NCBI GenBank assembly: GCA_903926465.1
Contig: CAIYJE010000067.1
Span: 1 to 64,000 of the forward strand
Direction of reading: 5' to 3'
Origin: an uncultured Planctomycetales bacterium
GTDB taxonomy: Bacteria; Planctomycetota; Planctomycetia; Isosphaerales; Isosphaeraceae
DNA: 64,000 bases
Below the pieces are notes generated by a model. It searched no databases. It worked only from the letters and a program-made list of their open reading frames with translations, and was not told the DNA's origin. This document shows, piece by piece, positions 35,526 to 43,454 of the stretch; position 1 is the first letter of the stretch, and every line of letters begins with the position of its first letter. The position numbers and the translations under genes are program-made.

Positions 35526-36437
35526 ATGAATGATTCCATTGCAGCCAGTCATCATCACGGGGGTGCCAAAGCAGGGCCCCTGTCTGTTTCTGTGCGTTCC
35601 CAAGTGGTGACAATCGATGGCCCGGCCGGTGCGGGTAAGAGTACCGTTGCGGCATTGCTCGCGGAAAAACTTGGCTGGCGTTTGCTGGATACTGGCGCGA
35701 TGTACCGCTGCGTGGCGTTGGCCGCGGTACGTGCCGTCGTGCCCACCGATGATGAGCAGGCACTTGGCGAACTGGCCTCCACCTTGCGGGTGGAACTCGC
35801 TCCAGGGTTGATTCTGCTGGAGGGCCAGGATGTTACCAGGGCCATTCGAGATCCGCAGATTTCGGGGCTAGCCAGTGTTGTGGCAGCATGTCCGTCGGTC
35901 AGAACCACTCTGGTGCAGTGGCAGCGGCAGTTCGCTCAACACCATGGTGTTGTGACGGAAGGGCGGGACCAGGGGACGGTTGTGTTTCCTGATGCCCTGC
36001 TCAAGGTTTTTCTGACTGCGAGTCCCGAGCAGCGAGCACGACGACGCTACGAAGAGTTGACACAGCGGGGAGAGCCCGCCGATCTTGCCGAGGTGCTGGC
36101 ACAGCAGATTGAGCGAGACCGGCGAGACGCAAGCCGGAGCACCGGACCTATGAAGGTCGCGGAAGACGCTGTGATTTTTGATACGAGTGGGCTAGCGATT
36201 CCAGTTGTGGTGCGCATCCTGGACGGGATCATCCGATCTGGCCCTCCGTATCCTTGGATGCCTGGCTGGAGCCTTGGCGCTCAGCCGGTCCCCTCGGCGC
36301 TTTCTCAGATGGCCCAAGCCTGGGACCGGCCTGGCAAGCGGCTGGTGGCCTTGGGGTCCACGACAAATGACGCCGCTCGGGCTTCGGGGCTGAATGAGCC
36401 TTACCTTATACAGTCAGAGCTTGAGTCCCAGGCTTAG
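35526..36437 (+). CDS. cmk: cytidylate kinase
   Basis: The protein has 303 residues. The P-loop is DGPAGAGKST (residues about 31-40), followed by LDTGAMYRCVA (nucleotide monophosphate site), VTEGRDQGTVVFPDA and LTASPEQRARRRYEEL (LID). It phosphorylates CMP and dCMP. The enzyme normally ends near residue 225. Here about 75 extra residues follow (from IIRSGPPYPWMPGW), with no recognised domain. The start is uncertain: ATG at 35526 is preferred over GTGs at 35511/35514, and none has a strong ribosome site. It is the middle gene of the DUF2203-cmk-plsC operon. Confidence 0.92.
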   Translation: MNDSIAASHHHGGAKAGPLSVSVRSQVVTIDGPAGAGKSTVAALLAEKLGWRLLDTGAMYRCVALAAVRAVVPTDDEQALGELASTLRVELAPGLILLEGQDVTRAIRDPQISGLASVVAACPSVRTTLVQWQRQFAQHHGVVTEGRDQGTVVFPDALLKVFLTASPEQRARRRYEELTQRGEPADLAEVLAQQIERDRRDASRSTGPMKVAEDAVIFDTSGLAIPVVVRILDGIIRSGPPYPWMPGWSLGAQPVPSALSQMAQAWDRPGKRLVALGSTTNDAARASGLNEPYLIQSELESQA

Positions 36438-36516
36438 AGACTGTTTCCCACTCGGGACCAGTTTCAAGTCTGGGCAGGACGAATGGTGCCAAGCTGTTTG
36501 ATAGAAAGATCGAGCC

Positions 36517-37257
36517 ATGAGCCTCAGTCAGGATCCTGCCTTTTCGGTCAATCCTGCCGTCAGGAGACGAAAAACGATTGAGCTGAAGCCTGGCACTGAC
36601 CGCTCGCGTCTCTCATTGGGATGGTACCGGTACGTTCAGTCTTTCTCGATGCAGTTGACGATGCTTTCTGGAATCCGAGCCACGGGCCGGGAGAATATTC
36701 CTAAAGAGGGGGGTGTGCTCCTGATCTCCAATCATCTGAGTCATTTTGACGTGTTCGTGCTTGCGTTGCTTGTACCTCGTCCTTTGAATTATGTGGCCCG
36801 CTCCAGCCTGTTCAATCCTGTGCTTGGTCCGTTCATTCGTTCAATCGGGGCCTTTCCCATCCAAAGAGACGGGGTAGGGGCCCAAGGGATGAAAGAATCG
36901 CTCAAGCGGCTCCGTTCTGGGTGCATTGTGACGTTCTTCCCAGAAGGGACTCGCAGTTCTGATGGTCGTCTGGCTGCGCTCAAGCCGGGAATTGCAGCCC
37001 TGGCCTCCAGGGCGGGCGTGCCCGTAGTTGCGGCCGGTATTGCGGGGACGTTTGAATCTTGGCCAAGAACCGCGCGGTTTCCCCGGCCGCATCCGGTCCA
37101 TGTTCACTACGGGCAACCGGTTCCGTTCGCGGAACTTGAAAACCTTCCCTCGGACAAGGTGATAAGCTTACTCCACCTTCGACTGGAAGAATCGGTAGCC
37201 GTGGCTCGTGAACGGCTCGATCGAACGCTCTGTCGTTCAACCCAGTCGGATGCCTGA
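36517..37257 (+). CDS. 1-acyl-glycerol-3-phosphate acyltransferase (PlsC type)
   Basis: The protein has 246 residues. The acyltransferase motif I is NHLSHFD (His and Asp catalytic pair), and the substrate-binding motif is FFPEGTRSSDG. RDGVGAQGMKESLKRL and PVVAAGIAGTFESWP are further blocks of the family. It would transfer an acyl group to lysophosphatidate at the membrane during phospholipid synthesis. It follows cmk by 79 bp; a cmk-plsC arrangement is common in bacteria. The ATG at 36517 follows GATCGAGCC, with only a weak ribosome site. The length is normal. Confidence 0.9.
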   Translation: MSLSQDPAFSVNPAVRRRKTIELKPGTDRSRLSLGWYRYVQSFSMQLTMLSGIRATGRENIPKEGGVLLISNHLSHFDVFVLALLVPRPLNYVARSSLFNPVLGPFIRSIGAFPIQRDGVGAQGMKESLKRLRSGCIVTFFPEGTRSSDGRLAALKPGIAALASRAGVPVVAAGIAGTFESWPRTARFPRPHPVHVHYGQPVPFAELENLPSDKVISLLHLRLEESVAVARERLDRTLCRSTQSDA

Positions 37258-37516
37258 ATCCACGCGATACCGCTTGCGACGGGTGGATCTCTATGGGTCC
37301 AGGAACGCGTCTTCGGAATTGGAGTTGTGCAATCTCCACTTTTCGTTAAAGTTCGCCACATTCATGGGTCAGGCAAAGGTAGGTCGGCTGCGCCGCTTTC
37401 CAGACCCGCTGTCATGGCGACGTCTCTCCCGTTTCCAGGGAATGGCCTCTAGGCCGATACCAGAAGTTGGACGGTTTCCATCTGGTAGGCTGTCGTCATC
37501 CAGGAGTTTGGTCGAA

Positions 37517-37993
37517 ATGCGGCAAAATACCCTGCGATCCTTGCTCTTGACCGGCTTGATTCTAGGCGGTTCCAGCGGATGTGCCCGTCACTATCACTAC
37601 TACAATGGTGAGCCGCCGGGCGTCTGTTCGCCACAGCCTTCAGGGGTTTACGCCCCGGGAACACCGGTTGTGGTTGGCAGCACCACAACTGCACCCAAGC
37701 AAACCGTTGTCAGCAGAACGAGTACTAGCCCTGTTATTATGAACGATGGCGCGGTTTGTACGGTCCCTTCCACGGGACGCAGCACATCTTATCTTTCCAG
37801 CTCCCAGCGTGCCGATCCCATTATTGTTGACCAGCCGTCGCCATCGCGTGTCGCGAGCAATGATCCCTCGAATCAGAACTATTCTTACAACGGTAGCTGG
37901 CGAAATCGGAAAGAGTATGTCTCTTCCGACTACGTGGGTGGTGGAACCACCCGGGTTAGCGGTGTCGTGAACGATGTTGAGATCACCCGATAA
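37517..37993 (+). CDS. lipoprotein, unrecognised
   Basis: The protein has 158 residues. A lipoprotein signal is clear: MRQNTLRSLLLTGLILGGSSGCARHY, with lipobox SSGC. The mature protein starts with a His/Tyr-rich patch (ARHYHYYNGEPPG), then a Ser/Thr/Pro-rich, probably disordered body with YNGSW near the end, finishing YVGGGTTRVSGVVNDVEITR. No family is recognised. AGGAG lies ten bases upstream of the ATG. The tail resembles the ending phrases of the smaller lipoprotein at 28621-28917. tRNA-Val follows 64 bp downstream. Confidence 0.7.
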   Translation: MRQNTLRSLLLTGLILGGSSGCARHYHYYNGEPPGVCSPQPSGVYAPGTPVVVGSTTTAPKQTVVSRTSTSPVIMNDGAVCTVPSTGRSTSYLSSSQRADPIIVDQPSPSRVASNDPSNQNYSYNGSWRNRKEYVSSDYVGGGTTRVSGVVNDVEITR

Positions 37994-38041
37994 CACGGTT
38001 TTGAACTCAGCTTGGGCTGGATGTCCCGCGCCAATTTGCGT

Positions 38042-38047
38042 TATTAT
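38042..38047 (+). promoter_or_regulatory. -10-like box of tRNA-Val
   Basis: TATTAT lies 11 bp before the tRNA 5' end. No good -35 is seen, so the call is weak. Confidence 0.3.
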
Positions 38048-38057
38048 CTTGATCGCC

Positions 38058-38130
38058 GGGCGATTAGCTCAGTTGGTAGAGCGTCCGCCTTACACGCGGA
38101 TGGTCGGCGGTTCGAGTCCGTCATCGCCCA
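38058..38130 (+). tRNA. tRNA-Val (anticodon TAC)
   Basis: This 73-nt cloverleaf has acceptor stem GGGCGAT/ATCGCCC, D-arm GCTC/GAGC, anticodon stem TCCGC/GCGGA with loop CTTACAC (anticodon TAC), variable TGGTC, T-arm GGCGG/CCGTC with loop TTCGAGT, and discriminator A. CCA is not encoded. Confidence 0.97.
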
Positions 38131-38394
38131 CTCATCGAAAATATTTTGCCGACCGATAGGCACTCAGTCTGATATTTTCAGGCGGTTCATGCAGATCGAA
38201 ATCTCTCTCAATCGGGTCAAAACCGGTTTGGAGTCGAGATCCTCTCGTTTTGTATGCCTCATAGGGCATAGGGCTGCAACTCAAACAGCAGGTGGCGTGC
38301 TGGGCCGGTAATTGGCCCGGTATCAGCTTGTAGGCGTGTAATGCCGTGTGTTTGACCTACGGCTGAACTTGCATGCATGGAGGGCAAAACCAGC

Positions 38395-38440
38395 TTTCCC
38401 CTCAGCCGGCAAGCGGGTAGGCCTGCCAGCCAAGGGGAAA
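38395..38440 (-). terminator. imperfect terminator-like hairpin after the aldo/keto reductase gene
   Basis: TTTCCCC (38395-38401) pairs with GGGGAAA (38434-38440), with a partly paired inner stem (GCCGGC...GCC). It lies just past the minus-strand stop. The T-run is weak. Confidence 0.4.
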
Positions 38441-38450
38441 ATCTCGTTCA

Positions 38451-39710
38451 TCAGCTCAGTCGGCGTTCGACTTCGGGCATGAGTTGAGCGAAATCAAGCT
38501 GGTTGGGGCAAGCCGCCTGAGCCGCGGCAAGATCGGCGCCCGACCAGTCACGCGCTTCGGGTGCCATCTGGGCGTACAGTTTTCTGGCTTCGGCACGGTT
38601 GCCGTGATGCTGATGGTAGGTTAGAAACCGTGCCAGGTTCCCTAGCTCGGCCTGAGTTCCGGCGGCTTCGGAACAGCGGCCATCGCAATCGGCGCACATC
38701 AGGCGGCGGTGGGCCAGCACGCCCTCTCGAAGTTGCTGAATCGCGGCTTCTTTGAGCGGCTGGAAGTTCCGGGCGGCCTCACTGTTCTCACGAAGCTGAT
38801 CTGTGTTCCGCATCGAGACGCAGATGCTACTGATCCGCTCATCGGTCCAGATCGCATGGAGTAATCCCTGAAATGGCGTCAGATTCCGTTCTTTGAGATC
38901 AGGAACCCGCTTGACCACGTCTTCTAGAATGTTCCCCTTGGGCTTATCGCCAAAGAACTGTCCGGCAATCTGTTTCATGGAGATCAGGCCAATATTCTTG
39001 GCATGAGCGGCATCCAGGGCTTTGTTGAGAGCAGAATCTTTATCAAGCCAGGGGCTATATTGAAGCATGATCGCATCAACAATCCCTGCTTCGGCCGCGG
39101 CCTGAATGATCTGGGCCCGATCTTTGTGGTGGGTTGAAAAACCCACGAACTTGGCTTTCCCAGACTTGCGAATTGTCTCGGCCACCTGCTTGAACTCTGG
39201 CCCTTGCACAAAGTTCATCGCGCTATCAACGCTGTGGTCGTCACCCAATCCGTGGATGAAGAAGAGATCAATGTAGTCGGTACCCAGCGCCTCAAGTCGC
39301 TGGTCGAGCATGGCCAGCAGGTCGTTTGGTGCCTTGGGCATATCCTTGGTGACCAGGAAGATCTGCTTGCGAATTTCCGGATCTTGCTCAAACCATTTCT
39401 TGAAGTTTGGCTCTGTTCCGTAAACTTTTGCCGTGTCAAACGTGCGGATGCCCGAGGCAAACGCCTGGCGCAGAACGCGGTCTATGGTCGCGCCTCGTAC
39501 CACCCCCTGGTTCAGCATGGTGATCTCAACACCGGTTTTGCCCAGCATTCGCTTGGGAAGTACCGCTTGCTTCGCGGCCTGCTCTTGCTCTTTGGCGGCC
39601 GGTTCCTGAGATCGAGCGCCAGCGCTTGATGCACCCACAGCCACGGCGGCAAGTGTTCCCGCCTGGAGGAACGTTCGGCGATCGGTACAGGGCGTCTCGT
39701 GTTCTTTCAT
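38451..39710 (-). CDS. Tat-exported aldo/keto reductase
   Basis: The protein has 419 residues. A twin-arginine signal is present: CTDRRTFLQAGTLAAVAVG. The aldo/keto reductase barrel follows, with catalytic Tyr in FDTAKVYGTEPN (about 98), Lys in FLVTKDMP, and the active-site His in DLFFIHGLGDD. The C-terminal extension has a Cys-rich patch (CADCDGRCSEA), which in this 'putative oxidoreductase, Tat pathway' subgroup may bind an Fe-S cluster. It is a periplasmic NADPH- or quinone-linked reductase of unknown substrate. AGGA lies eight bases before the ATG. A doubtful small ORF lies upstream. Confidence 0.88.
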   Translation of the reverse strand: MKEHETPCTDRRTFLQAGTLAAVAVGASSAGARSQEPAAKEQEQAAKQAVLPKRMLGKTGVEITMLNQGVVRGATIDRVLRQAFASGIRTFDTAKVYGTEPNFKKWFEQDPEIRKQIFLVTKDMPKAPNDLLAMLDQRLEALGTDYIDLFFIHGLGDDHSVDSAMNFVQGPEFKQVAETIRKSGKAKFVGFSTHHKDRAQIIQAAAEAGIVDAIMLQYSPWLDKDSALNKALDAAHAKNIGLISMKQIAGQFFGDKPKGNILEDVVKRVPDLKERNLTPFQGLLHAIWTDERISSICVSMRNTDQLRENSEAARNFQPLKEAAIQQLREGVLAHRRLMCADCDGRCSEAAGTQAELGNLARFLTYHQHHGNRAEARKLYAQMAPEARDWSGADLAAAQAACPNQLDFAQLMPEVERRLS

Positions 39711-39913
39711 GTCGTTGATCCTGCGGGCTGATTTTTTAGACAGGACATAAGCGTTAAATTATTCTTGATCCCTTGCCGTATGAGCGACAAGAGCAAACCC
39801 AATGCGTGACCCGGTTCTTCGTTCTCAAGCCGGTGCACTCTGATTGGAGTGGAGTTCACTTCCAGCTCATAACTGAAAATCTCAGGCCGTCAATTTTCGA
39901 CGAAGTTACAGCT

Positions 39914-40111
39914 CTACTTTTGGTAAGGAAACCAGTAAGGCCGAGGTTCTGCCGCAGGAAGCACCCAGACGCTCGTCCAAACGATCCAAACGTGAAAGCA
40001 CCGGCCGATTGCTTCGCAAACTCCAGTAAAAATCCCCATCATCCACCAGAACCGGTCCTTCTGCGGCTCCCCCCCGTGTCGCGCGTCTCCTGCTGGGTTT
40101 TTACCATTCAT
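39914..40111 (-). CDS. possible small membrane protein, unrecognised
   Basis: The frame has 65 codons. The middle (RFWWMMGIFTGVCEAIGRCFHVWIVW) is hydrophobic and Trp-rich and could span the membrane. There is no ribosome site. It lies about 200 bp upstream of the aldo/keto reductase on the same strand. It may be spurious. Confidence 0.3.
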   Translation of the reverse strand: MNGKNPAGDARHGGEPQKDRFWWMMGIFTGVCEAIGRCFHVWIVWTSVWVLPAAEPRPYWFPYQK

Positions 40112-40112
40112 C

Positions 40113-40140
40113 TTGACCAGTCAACCGGATTAGCTAAAGT
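40113..40140 (+). promoter_or_regulatory. sigma-70-like promoter upstream of the FlgI-like gene
   Basis: TTGACC (40113-40118), 16 bp, then TAAAGT (40135-40140). It lies about 170 bp before the ATG. Confidence 0.4.
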
Positions 40141-40213
40141 TCGGGGCGTTGATGTCCGGGTCGCCGGACTTCCATCGTTATGATTTGGCTGAGCTGGAAA
40201 CCAATTTTCTTTT

Positions 40214-40231
40214 ATGGCAAAGATTTGCCAT
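40214..40231. promoter_or_regulatory. 18-bp palindromic operator candidate
   Basis: ATGGCAAA and TTTGCCAT are perfect inverted repeats around a 2-bp GA centre, 80 bp before the FlgI-like ATG, within an AT-rich stretch. Confidence 0.5.
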
Positions 40232-40311
40232 TTAATGTAGATTGGTGAGAGTCGGCTGGATGATAGCTTGAATCTTATGCCCAGGTCGAGTCACGCAAGG
40301 AGGCGTGCCCG

Positions 40312-42165
40312 ATGCCATTAGCCAATCGTCGACAGGCGCTTACCCTGGGAACATCGGTTGCCACGCTCTGCATATTGGGGGCGGCGCCCGATGGGAAAAA
40401 GTCTGGGGGTTCGTCAGGCAAGGGTCTGCTCGCCAGGAAAGAGCCACCACTGAAGTCTGATGAGACGGTTGGTGATCTTGCGTATGTCCGGACGGCCGGC
40501 GATGTGCGGGTGGAAGGGATCGGGCTTGTGGTTGGGCTCGGCGGGACCGGAAGTGATCCCAAGCCAGGGATCTACCGCAAGAAGTTGCTAGATGCCATGC
40601 ATGCAGCCATGGTTCCGCAGGCTGAGAAGATTCTGGCAAGCAAGAATGTTTCGCTGGTGCTGATTCGCGGTTCGATTCCGCCTGGAATCACGAAGGACGA
40701 TCGGTTTGATGTCACGGTGGAGCTTGAGCCCGATTCCGGGACACAGAGTCTTGCCGGTGGCGTGCTGCTTCGTACGGAGTTGAAGCAGATCGGTGCCGTG
40801 GACGGCAAACAACTGGAAGGTAAGCTTGCCGGCTATGCTGGTGGGCCGGTGGTTACCGGTAACACAAGCGAACCGGAAAATCTGCGGATAGGCCGGATTC
40901 TTGGTGGAGCGCGGTCACGGGCGGATGTTCCTTACTCGTTGATCATCAAGGATGAGCGTAAGAGCATTCGAACGGCGGCGCTGGTTCAATCGGTGATCAG
41001 CATGCGGTTCTTCGCGCTGGAGGGGATTGAACAGAAGGGGATGGCCGAGGCCAAAACGGATCAGTACCTGGTGCTCAAGGTACCCAAGGTCTATCACCAA
41101 AATCAGTCACGATATTTTCAGGTTTTGCAACTCCTTTCGCTCATAGACAATGCGGAGCTGCGAACGCAGCGGCTGGAGCGTTGGGAGAAGGAGTTGCTGG
41201 ACATCAAAACTTCGGGTGTTGCCGCGCTCCGTCTGGAGGGGGTTGGCAAGAACGCGGTGCCGGTCTTGAAAAAAGGTCTTGAGTCTGGTGACTCGAACGT
41301 GAATTTCTTCGCGGCTGAAGCGTTGGCCTACCTGGGCGATGGATCGGGAGTCAAGGTTCTTTCCGAGACGGCCGTGAAGCGGCCGGAATATCGCGCGTTT
41401 GCATTGGCCGCCCTGGCCGCCAGTGATCAGGCTCCAGCCATTGCCCGGCTTCGGGAACTGCTTTCTTACCCGGAAGTGGATGTTCGGTACGGGGCGTTCA
41501 CGGCCTTGCGGACCTTGGACCCGAACGATGTCTTTCTCGGGAAGCAGGCCGTGATTCGGGATGATCTGCCGGATCTCTCGGAAAATACGACCTCGGATCC
41601 CATGGCGCTTCAAATTGCTATCGCCAAGGCTCGCCAAAATCGACCTATTGATCCGTTCAGTCTGTATGTGGTGGATTGCGAAGGTCCGCCCCTGATCCAC
41701 GTTTCCAATACTGGGCGCTGTGAGATCGTTATTTTTGGACGCGAGCAGAAACTTCTGACCCCGCTGGTGCTGGGAGACCCCAATTCGGTCCTGATCAATG
41801 CCAGTGGCGATGACCACGAGGTTCAGATCACCCGTATTGCCGCCGGGGCCGGAGATCGCCCTGATCAGCAGATCAGTTCTGCGCCACAAATTTGCAGCGT
41901 GATCCAGGAGGTTGCGAACCTGGGGGTGAGCTATCCTCAAATAGTGGATTTGCTGAAAGCGGCCGAAAAGCAAAAAAACCTTGAAGGTCCGCTGCATGTC
42001 GATGCGCAGCCGGCAGCCAGCACAGACTACGAACGGGCTCAGCTTGCCGGTGACATCACCCCGGCGAAGAAAGATGGCGAAGTCCTTCAGGCCGGTGGAG
42101 CGAAGGTGGCGCCCAAGAAGCGTCTGTTTGATCGCCTGCTCCCTGGTCCTCGGAAATCGAAGTGA
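40312..42165 (+). CDS. FlgI-like (flagellar P-ring) domain fused to HEAT-like repeats
   Basis: The protein has 617 residues. The N-terminus has a twin-arginine-like NRRQALTLGTSVATLC signal. Residues about 55-275 match FlgI blocks: VEGIGLVVGLGGTGSD, RFDVTVELEPDSGTQSLAGGVLLRTELK, LRIGRILGGARSR and KTDQYLVLKVP. A HEAT-like helical repeat region follows (about 300-410: VPVLKKGLESGDSNVNFFAAEALAYLG and neighbours), then a novel C-terminal domain and a basic tail. E. coli FlgI has about 365 residues and no HEAT repeats. AAGGAGG lies eight bases before the ATG. No flagellar gene adjoins it. It may be an envelope ring-like protein that is not part of a flagellum (inference). Confidence 0.82.
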   Translation: MPLANRRQALTLGTSVATLCILGAAPDGKKSGGSSGKGLLARKEPPLKSDETVGDLAYVRTAGDVRVEGIGLVVGLGGTGSDPKPGIYRKKLLDAMHAAMVPQAEKILASKNVSLVLIRGSIPPGITKDDRFDVTVELEPDSGTQSLAGGVLLRTELKQIGAVDGKQLEGKLAGYAGGPVVTGNTSEPENLRIGRILGGARSRADVPYSLIIKDERKSIRTAALVQSVISMRFFALEGIEQKGMAEAKTDQYLVLKVPKVYHQNQSRYFQVLQLLSLIDNAELRTQRLERWEKELLDIKTSGVAALRLEGVGKNAVPVLKKGLESGDSNVNFFAAEALAYLGDGSGVKVLSETAVKRPEYRAFALAALAASDQAPAIARLRELLSYPEVDVRYGAFTALRTLDPNDVFLGKQAVIRDDLPDLSENTTSDPMALQIAIAKARQNRPIDPFSLYVVDCEGPPLIHVSNTGRCEIVIFGREQKLLTPLVLGDPNSVLINASGDDHEVQITRIAAGAGDRPDQQISSAPQICSVIQEVANLGVSYPQIVDLLKAAEKQKNLEGPLHVDAQPAASTDYERAQLAGDITPAKKDGEVLQAGGAKVAPKKRLFDRLLPGPRKSK

Positions 42166-42726
42166 AGTGAGTGGTCGGGCCGGTTTTGGGTTAAGCGGCA
42201 GGCGGGAGCCGCTTGGCGGTTTGAAAAAACGTGACAAATTCTAGATCACGGAAATGGCTATAAGCGTGGCTTGAAGTGGGGAGTCCGGTCGTGGCGACGT
42301 TGCCACTCATCCGGAGGATTCTAAAGTCTCACGCCCTACGGTACGAAAAATAGTCTTGACGGTCAGGTTCGTCACGCTGAGCAGGCCGGGATCAACTGAT
42401 CCTGTCCAAAGGTTGTGCTCCTTCGTTTCAGGGGTAACAACTGGCACAGCCGAACCGCACCAGGCGCGAAAATCGCGCATGACCGCCGAAACGCATGGGG
42501 CTCGGTTCCAGGATCACTTCCTGGGGGCGAGTTCCTCGATGTCGGAACAGTCCTCACGTGGGTCGAACACGGCGGTGGAATCTGGCGAGGGTCTGCAAGG
42601 GCCTTGGCCGGTTTTCATTTACGGGTTCGAATTCAGGACGCCACGAGATTGAGGTTGTTCCAGCCGGAGGGGTCAGGATACCCCCGAGGTCTCGCGCGGA
42701 ACGATTTGCGAGTGGAGTCCTCGACA
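42166..42726. other. intergenic region upstream of the HTH-receiver regulator
   Basis: About 560 bp. A weak 7-bp hairpin (AAGCGGC 42193-42199 with 42208-42214) may mark the end of the upstream transcript. The frame of the next gene is open back to 42415, but its homology starts at 42727. No promoter or RNA gene is recognised. Confidence 0.45.
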
Positions 42727-43302
42727 ATGAGAAAGGTGTTCACTACAGGCCAGGTCGCGAAGATTTGCAAGGTCGCGCCCAGGACTGTAAGCAAGTGGTT
42801 CGATTCGGGCCGCTTGCGCGGATATCGAATCCCCGGATCCCAAGATCGCCGCATCCCGCGGGAGCATCTGGTCCGGTTCCTTAAAGAACATGGTATGCCT
42901 CTCGGTGAACTCGAAGCCGAGGTGTACAATAAGGTTCTTGTCATCGGTGCCGACTCCCCCCTCCAGGCATCGCTCCGCGATCAACTTCGCGAGTCTGATG
43001 ACTTCCGGATTGAAACTGCGGCTAGCGGCTTTGAAGCCGGTATCCGCGCTGAAAGTTTCCATCCTGATTGCGTGATCATTGATATGGCCTTGGGCCGTAT
43101 CGAAGCCGGGCAGATCGCGCAAAACCTTAAGCGGAATTCTGACCACGCCACGACCATTCTGGTTGCTTTGACCAGTGAGGAACCGGGCGAGGAGCTATAT
43201 GGTCTGGGCTTCAACGACGCATTCAAAAAGCCATTCGACGCCGCTCTGCTTGCAGAGCGGATCAAACGGCTGGTTGCCACGAAGAAGTCTGAGGAGCCCT
43301 GA
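42727..43302 (+). CDS. helix-turn-helix (BldC/MerR-like) protein with C-terminal receiver domain
   Basis: The protein has 191 residues. Residues 1-60 are an excisionase/MerR-like DNA-binding domain (FTTGQVAKICKVAPRTVSKWFDSGRLRGYRIPGSQDRRI). Residues 68-185 are a receiver with D119 (IIDMALG), T149 (ALTSEE) and K168 (FKKPF), but the first acidic pair is reduced to one Asp (GADS). The HTH precedes the receiver, the reverse of most response regulators; this order is known from planctomycetes. It may act as a transcription factor controlled by an orphan phosphorelay or without phosphorylation. The ATG at 42727 is set by homology; a long non-homologous upstream extension is rejected. Confidence 0.88.
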   Translation: MRKVFTTGQVAKICKVAPRTVSKWFDSGRLRGYRIPGSQDRRIPREHLVRFLKEHGMPLGELEAEVYNKVLVIGADSPLQASLRDQLRESDDFRIETAASGFEAGIRAESFHPDCVIIDMALGRIEAGQIAQNLKRNSDHATTILVALTSEEPGEELYGLGFNDAFKKPFDAALLAERIKRLVATKKSEEP

Positions 43303-43454
43303 TCTCTCGTTCCCACGAGAGTGATGTTCGGCCTTCAATCAATCGACCAGCCCGATCCTCGCCCCGGTCCCCGGGGCCAGGCTCGGGCTGGTCGCTTGGC
43401 ATTTCCAGGGGAGACAGAATTGCGATCCCTGCCTGAGGTGGAGATACTTCAGGC

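Larger units (their letters stand above)
39711..40311. other. divergent intergenic region
   Basis: About 600 bp between the aldo/keto reductase (minus) and the FlgI-like gene (plus). It contains a promoter-like pair (40113-40140), an 18-bp palindromic operator (40214-40231) and one doubtful minus-strand ORF (39914-40111). Confidence 0.5.

Noticed and set aside
41107-42237. 376-codon minus-strand frame opposite the FlgI-like gene
   Set aside because: It has no motif or ribosome site, and the plus-strand gene explains the region.
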